Positions 19,600 through 36,981 of a stretch of 64,000 nucleotides of DNA are shown piece after piece. This DNA comes from Acheta domesticus (lineage: Eukaryota > Arthropoda > Insecta > Orthoptera > Gryllidae), in assembly GCA_031308135.1 (NCBI GenBank), contig JAHLJT010000631.1, positions 265,532,948 to 265,596,947 of the forward strand. Direction: 5' to 3'. A program made the translations under genes and the position numbers. The notes beneath the pieces are model-generated. The model had not been told where the DNA came from. It did no database searches and saw only the letters and a list, made by a program, of their open reading frames with translations. The stretch's first letter is position 1; every line of letters starts with the position of its first letter.

Positions 19600-21205
19600 G
19601 TGATGCTACAGAATGGCACAGACTTTCCCGTATTAGTTTTCTATTTCCTTCGGTCTTCGCTAGCTATTCGGAATTGCCACACACTCTTTCTTCCCGGCTA
19701 CCATCTACCACCACCAAAAGTACATTTTTTGTCATTTTCTTAATTTTTCGGTTTCCTATTGGTAGAACGAAAATATTAACTTCATACTATTAAATAACAC
19801 AGAAACTTAGCCGTAAATGGCAATTTTCTTTTAAAAATTATGTGCCGTTTAAGAGAAAATGGCGTTTTAGCGCTACTAAAAATGCGAAATTTGAAGCTCA
19901 TTTTCACAGAAAATTTTTGAGTTTTCAAAATACTATATTTGAGGTTATTTGAAGCACTTACACTCACAAATATAGTAATCTTTACAAATAGCGGATAATG
20001 TGCATATTAAAGATGTGAGTGATCTTTCAAAAAATTTACACTTATATAATTTTTGAAAAAACAAAAAAAACAACTAAAAATCAACTTTACGTCATATTAA
20101 AGAGTGTAATTATCACTATCTGATACAAAAGTTTGAAGAAAAAAATTGCAGCCATATATGAGAAAATGGCTTTTGAGCATTTCTGAAAATGCCGAAATTT
20201 GAGCTACTTTTCACAGAAAACGGTAGTGTTTTCGAGAAAAAGTATTTGACAATATTTAAAGCATATATACTCGTAAATATAATAATGTGAAAAAATCGCC
20301 GATAGTGTAAATATTAACGTGAGAGACAAGTAAAAAAAACTTACATTTTTGTAATTTTTGAAGAAACCAACCTATAGCGCAATATGTCTTTTATGTCATC
20401 TGATAGAGTAAATTTACCACTATCCCAATCAAAAGTTTAAAGAAAAAATTTGGAGCCGTTTTTGAGAAAATCTTGTTTTTGTATTTTTTTAATGTTGCAC
20501 ATATTGCACGCAATATTGCATGAAAACTACTAAAATTTTTAGTAACACTTACATGACCTTTATCAAGGAACTCAAGATGCAGAACACATTTTATTTGAAG
20601 GAAAAATCTCCGTCTTCAATTTTGTAGCTGAAGAAAAACACCGCAAAAAAATTCAAACTTTCACAATTTTCAAAAATTGAGAGTTATCCGTGAAAATCGG
20701 ACCTATGCCATGTTAATAAGTGTATTTTACTCTATTCATACAAGAAATTTAAAGAAAAAATTTGGAGCCATTTTTGAGAAAAGTTTGAAAATCCCCGGGG
20801 GGCTTCATAAAGTACCCCCAAATTTGAAGAAACTTTTTCAAAATCTCAAAGCTTTGACTAGAGTCAGATCGACCAGAGAATATCCATTTTGGAAGAAATC
20901 GTACGTATGGTTTAGGCCCTAGCAGTGTTCACAGGCGGACAGACAGACGGACGGACAGACGGACGTTTTCCTTTCAATTGGTTTTCGGTATCAAGGACCT
21001 AGAAAACAGGGTTTCTGGCTACACCACGAGTTAGGGGATTTTTTTTCTTAATTTAGCAACTAGTTTTATCCACTTATTCGTTTTCACGGCCCGGCAATGA
21101 ATTTTTTTCCGCCGAAAATTGGTCATTTTTTCGCGCAGCATTACTTAACTTTCCCTATACTATGTATATCTCTCCGTGTATACGTACGTATACGGGAAAG
21201 TAAAA
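19600..21205 (-). mobile_element. CTTTCCC hairpin repeat, full-length copy, inverted
   Basis: Minus orientation of the copy at 7511: starts TGCTACAGAATGGCACAGAC then CTTTCCCGTATTAG, and ends with the hairpin around 21150-21205 (AACTTTCCCTATAC ... GTATACGGGAAAG). Four internal modules are present in reverse order. It sits between fragments 2 and 3 of the broken conserved gene. Confidence 0.7.
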
Positions 21206-21257
21206 TGAAAACGAAGCATAGAGTGCTTTTAATTACGTTAATAATTTCTTAGCCAAC
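21206..21257 (+). pseudogene. Arthropod uncharacterised conserved family, fragment 3 of 4
   Basis: Reads NENEA, a stop where the family has Trp, then SAFNYVNNFLAN up to the LTR element at 21258. The AW.SF..V..FLGN pattern is part of the same family. The fragment is only about 50 bp, wedged between two transposons. Confidence 0.5.
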
Positions 21258-21799
21258 TGTTATGTCCATAAAATAAACTTCGTACGCACATTTAACAATA
21301 GTTTATTTATGCATTCGTTACAACATAATCCGTCATACAGCTATTCACGGGCAATCGCCAATGCCCAGCCTATCATGCATCGGGCAATCACCAATGCCCT
21401 GACTACCATCTCGCGGGCAATCACCAATGCCCGGACTACCATCTCGCGGGCAATCACCAATGCCCGGACTACCATCTCGCGGGCAATCACCAATGCCCGG
21501 ACTACCATCTCGCGGGCAATCACCAATGCCCGGACTACCATCTCGCGGGCAATCACCAATGCCCTGTCGCTGCTGCTGCGGTAGTCGTTACTCCGTTGCT
21601 CGGCTGCCGTGTTACTCCCCAGACCGCTTCTGCCTGACTGTCTGGCCACCACTTGCTCCCGCTTATATAGGGCCGGCGTGGCCTGGGTTAGCCTCGCCTC
21701 ACGGCTTGCTTGCTCGCTGGCCCGCGTTCCGGGTCGGCGATCTCGGTGGCGCGCGGCGTACAGTTGCGCGCGCGCCAGCTTCAAATGCTGTACACAGCA
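21258..21799 (-). repeat. 3' LTR of the non-autonomous element
   Basis: 542 bp. Contains a TATA box (TATATAAG on the minus strand, about 21662-21670), an AATAAA signal at about 21302-21307 and seven 33-bp units (21349-21564). It has exactly one more 33-bp unit than the 5' LTR. Confidence 0.85.
21349..21564. repeat. 33-bp tandem repeats in the 3' LTR
   Basis: Seven units beginning GGGCAATCACCAATGCCC, the first and last diverged. Each unit contains an imperfect hairpin GGGCA...TGCCC. The period of 33 keeps all frames open, which produces spurious repetitive ORFs. Confidence 0.9.
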
Positions 21800-22170
21800 C
21801 TCCTCCCCCACCAAATGCGTCGAATGGCGTCCCATCGCCCATTCGGCGCTATCCGTGCTGACAGATGTGTCACTGCAACCACTAGACCAAAAATCTCAGA
21901 ACATAGCATCAGGTACAAAACATTAACTTTTCCCGCAGAAACACATCCTTTAACATTACCCAGAACCACCAATTGTACATAAAATACCAATAAAATTTTA
22001 CCTTACATAAGGAATCTTATCCTCTACTTTACAATTGTTGGTAACTTTGAACATAGGCAATCCTTAGCCTTAACCGGGAGTCTTGTTTCAAAAAAAAAAT
22101 TTCAAAAACCAAACAAACAAAATCTCAAATATTTATGTGTTTTGCCACACTTTGGCATCAATGCTAATAT

Positions 22171-24171
22171 TTACACAAATATATCACAAAAAATACTGGA
22201 CTCCCTCAAAACAAAACATGTCCTATTTCCAAATAGCTGATTAATTCCCACAAAAATATCCAAGTCACTAATGTCTTTAACAACTTTTAGCCTTAAATTT
22301 AGCTCTTCCACCGACCATATGCCTTTACCAACATTACACATGTTAGTCACCTGCACAGTTACTCCCTGCTTCAACACCACTGAATCTCTGCCTAAGCTTA
22401 TCACAATCCTCCGAGAGCACTTCCTACGTTTTAACTCCCAATGCCATTCTACCAGTTTGCACTCAAACCTGCCCCCGGCGGTTTTGCCACTACCACCTTG
22501 CCGGTGTCTGCCTCTTCGCTGCACTGCGTGACGTTTTGCCTCGTATCGATTGTCACCATTAATGTTGCACTTGCTCTCACCATCGCTTTGTACATTTCCC
22601 CTTTCCATTTTGCCACGTCTTATGCGCATTGCCTTCCTTCTAATAATTGTTCTAACACCTGCTATAACTAAACATTGCACTGGCACTCTCCATATCTTAC
22701 TACTGTTTACTTGTTCCCTATTTTGTTCTGTATATTTCACATAGCCCGTTACCACACTACTGTCATTTTCCTCCGTTATCAGAATTTCCTCATAATTGTC
22801 ATCACAACGAATTACAATATCCCCAACATTTTCTTTCGTTGCAACCATTTCGTCATAATTACTATCATAACTAATCACAATATCCCTATCACTTTCTTTC
22901 GTTGCAACCCCTTTGTTATAACTATTATCCACTGAGTTTTCACTAACTAACCCAGAATCTTTACCAAAGCTACCTCTTTCATTTATTTGCGCGCCCCCCT
23001 CAACTTTATCATTTTTCTTCTGCTCTTTACTGTACTGCGACTCGCGCTCTTGTTTACTACACTCAATACCTGTTGCCATCTCGCTATTCTCTGAGGCATC
23101 CGAATCACTAATTATTTTGCTACTACTTTGATTTTTTTCTAACTTTAACCCTGCTATCAACAGTTCCTCACTAGCCACCCGATCATTATTAACATTCGCG
23201 GTCTCATTGATTTCAGTTTCACAATAACTTTGTTTCAACACTGCCAGTTCGCTTATCGAAATACTTAGAATTTCCGAATTTGTGGCTTTATCACTTGCGA
23301 TCTGAGTTCCTTCACTATATCGACCGGTTCTACCGCTGTTGCCTCCTCTAAATTCGCAATAAATTTTTCTACACAATTCATTCTCACCAGATACCGAATA
23401 TTCCTGCTCAAGTCTCATGAACATGTCCTGAAAAATTTTCATTCCTACCTGCATCTTTCTATAACTCACTTTGAAGCTACGGCTTTTCACTGCCCAATCA
23501 CGCTCCCAAGTACTGTATTTCCTACGAGGCCTGTTTCTCTTTACTGCCCTCTCTTCACTCAAGTTCCTACCTCGTTTACCTGCGTGCACTTCACTGCCGC
23601 CGAGCGCGTTTACCCTCGCAGAGGCATCCCTGTCGTGGTAACTCACAGCCACCTTATCTTGTGCCGAAAACGTGGCCTTTCCCCGTCTGCCACGCCTACC
23701 GCCAGCGCCGTATCCGCCGACCGCTGCGCCGCCCGGAGCTTCCTGGCTCGCTGCGTCACTGAGGTCACCCTCGCTGGCGGCCGCCGCTACCACGCCCTTG
23801 GCCTCGTCCATCACGCTCCGCGATGCCGTCTCGCCGCTGTCGCGGCCCAATGCCGCGCCGCTATGTGCCGTCGCCCTGGCGGCTGCAGCGCCGCCCGGTG
23901 TCACCTGCCCCGCGACCGCCGGGGCTGCAGCGCCTGCTGCAACGGTCTCGTCCTCTATCTGTCGCGCCGCACCCCCGTGCGACTGCGCCGCACACGCCTG
24001 CTGCGGCGTGCCGTTCAACCATGACCTGTTGCATTTTTCCCAGGCTGCCATCTGCTGCTGCCGTTCTACCTGCTGCCTCTCCAAATCTTCCATAAACTGC
24101 CGATACTGCCGTTCCATTTGCTCCCCAAATTCTAGCTGCCGCTTTATCATCTCCTTTATCACTTGCTCCAT
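22171..24171 (-). CDS. Gag-like protein of the non-autonomous LTR element
   Basis: 666 aa from the first in-frame ATG (24171); the frame stays open upstream to 24216. Residues about 1-55 are a Glu/Gln/Arg-rich predicted coiled coil. About 55-180 is Ala/Gly-rich. A basic patch (KRNRPRRKYSTWERDW) follows, then a long Ser/Asn/Glu-rich, probably disordered region, and a basic Cys-containing C-terminus. No CCHC zinc knuckle, protease motif or polymerase motif is seen. I do not recognise a domain. The call as Gag rests on position (after the primer site), the coiled coil and basic regions, and the intact length. The ORF has no internal stop, so it may still be expressed. Confidence 0.6.
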   Translation of the reverse strand: MEQVIKEMIKRQLEFGEQMERQYRQFMEDLERQQVERQQQMAAWEKCNRSWLNGTPQQACAAQSHGGAARQIEDETVAAGAAAPAVAGQVTPGGAAAARATAHSGAALGRDSGETASRSVMDEAKGVVAAAASEGDLSDAASQEAPGGAAVGGYGAGGRRGRRGKATFSAQDKVAVSYHDRDASARVNALGGSEVHAGKRGRNLSEERAVKRNRPRRKYSTWERDWAVKSRSFKVSYRKMQVGMKIFQDMFMRLEQEYSVSGENELCRKIYCEFRGGNSGRTGRYSEGTQIASDKATNSEILSISISELAVLKQSYCETEINETANVNNDRVASEELLIAGLKLEKNQSSSKIISDSDASENSEMATGIECSKQERESQYSKEQKKNDKVEGGAQINERGSFGKDSGLVSENSVDNSYNKGVATKESDRDIVISYDSNYDEMVATKENVGDIVIRCDDNYEEILITEENDSSVVTGYVKYTEQNREQVNSSKIWRVPVQCLVIAGVRTIIRRKAMRIRRGKMERGNVQSDGESKCNINGDNRYEAKRHAVQRRGRHRQGGSGKTAGGRFECKLVEWHWELKRRKCSRRIVISLGRDSVVLKQGVTVQVTNMCNVGKGIWSVEELNLRLKVVKDISDLDIFVGINQLFGNRTCFVLRESSIFCDIFV

Positions 24172-24183
24172 TTCGAAGTTTAT

Positions 24184-24541
24184 CTTCGTCGCCAATGTGT
24201 TATGGCGACTTACCACAGCAGCACTTTGTCACTTTTTCCTCGTCGCCAATTTGTTAACTGGCGACACCAGCAGCCACCACACTCTCCGAGTTTAACCTCG
24301 TCGCCAAATGTTATGGCGACGGCCGGCAGCAACAATTCTCTTAATTTTCCTCGTCGCCAAATGTTGTGGCGACGGCTGTGCAGCCACAACACTGTCCACT
24401 CTGCCGTTTATCCTCGTCGCCAAATGTTATGTGGCGACGGCCGTGCAGCAACAACACTGTCCACTCTGCAGTTTATCCTCGTCGCCAAATGTTATGGCGA
24501 CGGCCGGCAGCAACAATTCTCTTAATTTTCCTCGTCGCCAA
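24184..24541 (-). repeat. Tandem array of primer-binding-site-like units
   Basis: CCTCGTCGCCAA (minus strand TTGGCGACGAGG) occurs at 24238, 24296, 24349, 24412, 24477 and 24530, with a variant at about 24183. Spacings are 53-65 bp. Most units are preceded on the sense strand by CCATAACA or a close variant, mimicking the LTR end (ACATAACA). The last unit is the true LTR/primer-site junction. Each junction can fold as CGTCGCCA...TGGCGACG. Confidence 0.85.
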
Positions 24542-24542
24542 A

Positions 24543-25051
24543 TGTTATGTCCATAAAATAAACTTCGTACGCACATTTAACAATAGTTTATTTATGCATT
24601 CGTTACAACATAATCCGTCATACAGCTATTCACGGGCAATCTCCAATGCCCAGCCTATCATGCATCGGGCAATCACCAATGCCCTGACTACCATCTCGCG
24701 GGCAATCACCAATGCCCGGACTACCATCTCGCGGGCAATCACCAATGCCCGGACTACCATCTCGCGGGCAATCACCAATGCCCGGACTACCATCTCGCGG
24801 GCAATCACCAATGCCCTGTCGCTGCTGCTGCGGTAGTCGTTACTCCGTTGCTCGGCTGCCGTGTTACTCCCCAGACCGCTTCTGCCTGACTGTCTGGCCA
24901 CCACTTGCTCCCGCTTATATAGGGCCGGCGTGGCCTGGGTTAGCCTCGCCTCACGGCTTGCTTGCTCGCTGGCCCGCGTTCCGGGTCGGCGATCTCGGTG
25001 GCGCGCGGCGTACAGTTGCGCGCGCGCCAGCTTCAAATGCTGTACACAGCA
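24543..25051 (-). repeat. 5' LTR of the non-autonomous element
   Basis: 509 bp, the partner of 21258-21799. Its TATA box is at about 24913-24922. Apart from the 33-bp unit count the two LTRs differ by few visible substitutions, so the insertion is fairly young. Confidence 0.85.
24634..24816. repeat. 33-bp tandem repeats in the 5' LTR
   Basis: Six units of the same 33-bp repeat as at 21349, one fewer than in the other LTR. Confidence 0.9.
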
Positions 25052-25056
25052 CCAAC

Positions 25057-25345
25057 AAAAAAGACTCAGCCTCAACCAACAAATGTTGCCAACATGCTGA
25101 ATGCTTTCACGAAATTGAGATGTTTAATAAGCCTCAAGGTGTACTTTTTAAACTTTCCGGACGATTTAGGTGATGTAAGTGAAGAACAAGGTGCGCGTTT
25201 TTATTAAAATCTGAAAAGTTATGAAAAAATGTTGTCAGGGATGCTGGAACACCAATATGATGGGAGATTACTATTGGTCACTTCACCTAGAGAGTCAGCT
25301 AACGGCGCAGAAGAGAACAAGCTATATCAGGGCTTTAAAGAAAAG
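25057..25345 (+). pseudogene. Arthropod uncharacterised conserved family, fragment 4 of 4
   Basis: After the CCAAC duplication the frame continues with NKKDSAST, shifts, and reads NMLNAFTKLRCLISLKVYF and FPDDLGDVSEEQGARFY. After another shift it reads CCQGCWNTNMMGDYYWSLH. The pattern (MSLK.HFL...FP.NLG.VSDE.GERF...YQG.WN.NM.ADYCW) is one I know from many arthropod genomes without an assigned function. At least two frameshifts show it is dead. Beyond about 25500 nothing is recognised until the repeat at 25870. Confidence 0.6.
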
Positions 25346-25869
25346 AGACAAAGAAAATATACGTCAATGGACACATAAAGACTTTGTAGAATGTAATGTA
25401 AAGAATATAAAGCCATCTTCGATGTTTAATAAAGTTATTTGGGTATTTCAGAGGACGTTTATTTTTCATTTTATTTGCTCATATAGCACATTGCATATAT
25501 CTTAATAGATCAAATTCTGACTAAACCGTGGGTGATGGAAAGAAATAGAGGTCATATGCGGATTCAGCATCCTAAAAACTATAAAAATCAGCTATTAAGA
25601 TTTAAAGAGTTTTTTGAAACCCTTTTTTTTGTCCTCTGTAATTGATACGCGTTTTCGCTTCTATTTTTTGACGCGTATTTTACGAGATATTTGAGATAAC
25701 ATTTTATTTTCATATGGAACTATATATATTTTTTTCAGTCTACCATAACGAGCGTTAGAAGACGAATCCAGTGGTATACGTTATAGTCATGACAATTCCA
25801 ATCGAAAGGTTTTACAGAAGCGTGATTTGGGCTGTTCGACACGGAACATTCACTTAAACACTGTCTTTA

Positions 25870-25990
25870 AAACGGGACGTCCCACCAAAAGCGGGACGTG
25901 CCTATTCTACTATTTAAAAAGCCTAACTGAAATGCTAAAAGAACCTATTTTAAGCACCTAAAACGCATATTTTAAAACCTAAAAATTCTC
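25870..25990 (+). repeat. Block shared with the interior of the hAT element
   Basis: Segment with TATTTTAAAACCTAAAAAT and the preceding 90 bases resembles 18790-18890 inside the hAT element. It suggests a second, end-less relic of the same family. No termini or target duplication are visible here. Confidence 0.5.
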
Positions 25991-26254
25991 TGTCTAATCA
26001 TAAGATCGGCTATTTAAACAGCGCAAGCACAAGCTTTTAACCAGTGCCCCCATTTCCCTTACGTACAGTGATGCATAATGTGACAATATAATATAAGGTC
26101 CGTGTGGTGATCACGAAAATCGTTAACCATTGTCTCCTAAAAAAGTTTCTTCACCTTACTTGCTTCTAAATATAAAAAAGTCGTCTTATAGACCTTTGTG
26201 TTATCCAGATTTTGCGGTATATTCAAATTCAAATTTTCAACGGCGGATCAATAA

Positions 26255-26519
26255 AATTCTGAAAATACAAAATACTTTTAGAAAGTGAAGCCAGATCGAC
26301 CGGGGAATATCTATTTTGGAAGAAATCGTACGTATGGTTTACGCGCTAGTGTTGTTCACAGACGGCGGACGGTTGGACGGGTAGAGGTTTTGAAAATAAC
26401 CACATTTTCGGTGTTAGGGGACCCCGGAACATGTATTTCCGTTAACATCTCGAAATCGATTTTCCGCACCATTACATAACTTTCCCTTTACTACATTTAT
26501 TCGTACGTATACAGGAAAG
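26255..26519 (-). repeat. CTTTCCC hairpin repeat fragment at the protease 2 promoter
   Basis: Minus-strand hairpin end: AACTTTCCCTTTACTAC ... TACGTATACAGGAAAGG, with the adjoining GACGGCGGACGG region. It ends 7 bases before the conserved AACCACA motif of protease 2. Confidence 0.6.
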
Positions 26520-26666
26520 GAATAAAACCACAACATGAAATTGAATTTGCAAAACAAAATAACCGTCGTTCCTGTGTCTATTCCATTGAATACAGCAACA
26601 CAATCTTCAAGAAAGCGCACACAATCTTCCTGGGAAATGCTTCCTCCACCAGCCACTGCAAGGCAC

Positions 26667-26672
26667 TATAAA
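26667..26672 (+). promoter_or_regulatory. TATA box of protease copy 2
   Basis: TATAAA in the block GGCACTATAAATTATCAC, 51 bp upstream of the ATG. AACCACAA lies at 26526-26533, directly next to the end of a CTTTCCC-type repeat at about 26519. The conserved proximal region is therefore cut off there. Confidence 0.75.
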
Positions 26673-26717
26673 TTATCACTGAATACGTTGCCGAGCACAG
26701 TCACAGAAGACGTCGCC

Positions 26718-33300
<6,583 letters not shown>

Positions 33301-33781
33301 TCCACTTTTTGTTCCATTATATTTATTTTTCCTTAACAAGTTTGGGATAAGGTTAATTTTGCTGCAATTGACGCTGATCGTCACTTTACTCTTGCGTACT
33401 GGAGCATTGTTGCAGGAAACTGCGAATATTTGGTATAAGTCAAGGAGCACCCAAAGCGGAAGTCTCAGGAGTTATAAGCCTCCATCCTAAATCCAAAGAT
33501 CCATATTCACTTAGCTCATTTTATATTAACGAGCTTTATTTGAAAGCCTTAAGTCGGATGCTCACGATACCTTTCCCCTTTACCAGAAAACTTCTTTTTT
33601 TCGAGGCTTAAATGTAATATTTCAAAAATTGAGTAGTAAGTTAACTAATACATTTTAATTTTTTTTTCAACAAGCAAAAATACTTGCCTTGCATTTGTCA
33701 CACTAACTGATGGTAGTACAGATTAACATTATAGGACAACTTTACATGTTTGCAATGTATATTGATGGATATTCTTGTATA

Positions 33782-33787
33782 AATAAA
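33782..33787 (+). terminator. Candidate poly(A) signal of protease copy 2
   Basis: AATAAA about 480 bp after the stop codon, in sequence that resembles the 3' region of copies 1 and 3. Confidence 0.45.
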
Positions 33788-33789
33788 TA

Positions 33790-36590
33790 ACTTTAAAAAC
33801 TAAAAAGTAATATTATTACCCTAAGTATATCTATAAAATGCATCATTTCACCTTTAACCTTTATTTGGTATTGTAATGATCCAGGATCATTCCTAATTAT
33901 TTACAGCAAATTTAAATTATTTAATAAAAAAGATCAACTAAAATGAAACGAAGTGTACCAAAACAAGTACTGGGGTTTTCAAACGAAGTATAGAAAAAAA
34001 CAAAAAATCCAGCCGTATTGCGGCAGGACAATATTTTTCGTTTGTGGAAACACCCGAATAAAAGCACGATTGAGTATTACAATTAGAAAGACCCCAATTT
34101 AAGAAGTTTTTGTTCCATTAAAATCGAACCACGTGTTACGTTGTAATGACAATTTTAAGAAAACTCGTAATCCAAGTTCTGACGTCATGAAGAAAATTAA
34201 TATTTTTCAAGATTTTCAATAAAACCCAGTGAAATGTGCCGTAACAGGAATTACGAGGCAGTGCATTAGAATGTCAGCTAATTTTGAATGTGGTACCAGG
34301 ATTTCAAAATACCGGAGAAAATTAATATTTAGAATTTTAAGTTACAATTTTAGATCGTAAACAAAAAACACTTGAGTGTATGAATCCATGGTATGGAAAT
34401 GGTGTTTTTTTGCATAACGAGGCCAAAACGCGCATTTTGAAAACAGAAGTGAGACATCGGGATTGAATGGCAATTTTTGAGTGGTGTCACACAATCAAAA
34501 GGTTAAAATTACGAAAAATAATAGTTTTTTTGTGATAGGGTGAAGCCAATAATGCCAGCGAACGGACTTTATTTTGGCTGATATTATATAAATCTAGGCA
34601 AAACAATGGAAGATGAGATGAGTCTGGAACATGTAGCCGCACGCAGAAACTGTGTTGCAAAGTAGCGTGTTATATTTTTTAAGTTTCAGTGTTTAAGACT
34701 GAATTTTTCGGAATTTTTTGGAAAGTGTTGCAATATGCAGAAGTTTGAACTTTTAGATTTTGTGTTTGTAGAAGTAAACGCGTGGAGACTGTAGTTTCAA
34801 GTAACGATAATTTTGAATGACTGTTAGCGAGGCAAGAACTAACATTTCGTGAAAGTATTTAAAAATTTTGCTAAATCGCGAATAGAATTTTGATTTTCTG
34901 TTTAAAATACGAACTGATTCAATTCGCCGCGGACGGAGTGACGTAGAGCTCATCCATGTTGGGGAATTGTGACAACGGGCAGCACGTGGCGACGTGTTTC
35001 CACTGGTGGAGTGTTCGTGCCGTGTGCAGAAGGGAGTTGGTTCGGAGCCCAGGAACTCCGGTTTGGTGCGCTGACCTCAAGAAGATGGCAACATAGGAAA
35101 GTGAACGCGGTTTAGCTCATTTAGTATTTAAAAAAAACATAAGTTGTGAAGGCCAATATTGTCTTTTAGTTATAAGAGGTAATGAATGGCCATTCAGAAA
35201 TTCAAAGACATTCAAATTAGCATTCAAAATAGTAAAACCATTTTGATAGCAAAACAATTCAGATTTATGAAATTTATTTTTGGAAATTATTAAATGAAAA
35301 GTCATCCAATTTAGAAGAACGTTTAATTAATCGAAGTCATTGAATTATTAATTTGATTTTTGAAAACAAGCATGTGCAAAATCAAAGAGAAAGTGGTTCC
35401 AAGGAGAATAGTCATTGTTGTTGGTGTATATATATATTGATGGTTGGTGTTTATTTTGATTTTTAGTGTTATGTGTATATGTTTCGGGGTTTATTTATGT
35501 GTTACATGAATGTACAGTGTCATTGATTTGATCAGCTGGTTTGGACTGATGTCCAACAGTGTGTGAATTTCGAAAATAAGATTTTTATTAATAAATTAAA
35601 TGTCGGAAGGCACGATTGCCGACCAAGTTTTTTGTTGTTTTTTTTTACTCTCTCACACAATGTGTTATTCTTTCGGTAGATAGAATCCTGGTGGCACTGC
35701 AAGCGAAACCAACGTTTACAGGCTTAATCCGTACGGAGCCGGTCACGACCCACGAATTATATAAATTTTTGTAATTGAATTTTGAGAAGGAAATAAGAGT
35801 GCGTATGTGTGTGCAGGATAGGAGATGGCAACAGTGGGTTTGCTTCGACATAGGTGTTTATGTCGATTTTGTTGTTGTTGATTTGTGATTAGTAAATAAA
35901 TAAGTAAGCTAGCCGGAGCAAAATTGGTTCGAACGCACGCATAACCACACGCATTACGTTGCGATAAGATAGCTTAAGAGAAGTGAAGGTAGTTTAAGGA
36001 AGGGTTAAATGATTACAGGATCGCGGTCAGACATACGGCGCCGGCAAGTTCACACTTGAGCAACATTGTTGTGGCTACACATTCAGCGGACGCGCCCGGG
36101 TACACCAAATAATTAATGGAGGGCAGGCGCACCACTCGGAGAATTTCTTCATAATAAATCGTTCATTGTTGGCAGTATTAGAATCATTTTTAAATTCGTG
36201 TTCATTGTCTTGCTCTTGTTCGATTTCAAAATCATAATAATTATCTCTATAATTACTTGTTATCTCGTAATTTGGAAGTTTTAGTTGTTTGGTAGTTTAG
36301 CAGTACCTTTTTCTTGGTGTATATTCATCTCTGAACAAAGTTAGATCTTGACTAGTGGTTTCTTTTTAGAGATATGTAATATTTTTGTGCGGTACGGAAT
36401 GAGATACCGCCGAAACCCATTGTGTCAAGTGTTTTTTTTTTTCGCCTAGGGTTACCAAAACTGACAATCTGCAATTACCTCAGAGAAATACAAACTAAAG
36501 TTAAAAAAAAAGGAAGCAGAAAGACAGAAGGCAGAGAAAGAAAAAGAAGAGAGGAAGAGAAAACGTGAGGAAAAAAGGAGTGCAGTTACT
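33790..36590. other. Intergenic stretch left of the gypsy element
   Basis: 33790-35870 holds no recognisable feature. 36485-36596 codes, on the + strand, a Lys/Glu/Arg-rich frame (AERQKAEKEKEERKRKRE) that is cut by the gypsy element and continues for about 80 bases after 41741. This looks like a basic coiled-coil tail such as those ending some pogo/Tigger transposases. The assignment is weak. Confidence 0.3.
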
Positions 36591-36596
36591 GCAAAG

Positions 36597-36981
36597 TGAA
36601 GTGACCGATACAGTGTTCACTGCCGAGGTGCCGTAATCCGAAAGAAGTCCCAAAATAGCTGCCAGGTCGTTACACAGTTCAGAATATCAGTCCAAATACC
36701 AAATAGAAGTTCCAATCACAAGCAGGGTCGATCACAATGAATATCTGTATGGCTCAGTCTTTCCGGTGCGGACGCAATCTCGTAAGTGCCGGCCCGCCCG
36801 GCCGCAGCCAGCCCCGTCCCCGCCCGGGGAGGGCGAGGGGGGGGAGAGGGGTGTGCACTGCCCCTCCATCCCCGCCGCAGCCAGCGCCCCGGCGCTGCCG
36901 TGGCGCGCCTTCCCGCGGTGACGTGGCGCCGCCGAGGGTATGAGTGGCGGTGGGCGTACCTATGTTTTAACCGCCACTACA
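36597..36981 (-). repeat. 3' LTR of the gypsy element
   Basis: 385 bp, half of it very GC-rich. The integrase frame ends inside it (stop at 36960-36962). Appears identical to 41352-41736. Confidence 0.92.

Larger units (their letters stand above)
21258..25051 (-). mobile_element. Non-autonomous LTR retrotransposon with a Gag-like ORF and no pol
   Basis: LTRs at 21258-21799 (3', 542 bp) and 24543-25051 (5', 509 bp), flanked by the 5-bp duplication CCAAC at 21253-21257 and 25052-25056. On the minus strand the LTR begins TGCTGTGTACAG and ends GGACATAACA. A polypurine tract (GGTGGGGGAGGAG) abuts the 3' LTR. The primer-binding site next to the 5' LTR is TGGCGACGAGGA. The interior holds one ORF and a tandem array of primer-site-like units; no protease, RT or integrase is present. 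Mobilisation must come from another element (inference). Confidence 0.88.

Noticed and set aside
23584..24295. Plus-strand frames of 90-207 codons opposite the Gag-like ORF
   Set aside because: Shadows of the GC-rich Ala/Gly-coding part of the minus-strand ORF.
21349..24816. 33-bp repeats as a possible CRISPR array
   Set aside because: Units are directly adjacent with no variable spacers, sit in both LTRs of a retroelement, and the genome is eukaryotic.
21309..25173. Repetitive frames such as AITNARTTISR and MPGLPSRGQSP in both LTRs
   Set aside because: Produced by the 33-bp tandem repeats, a multiple of three; antisense or alternative frames of LTR DNA.
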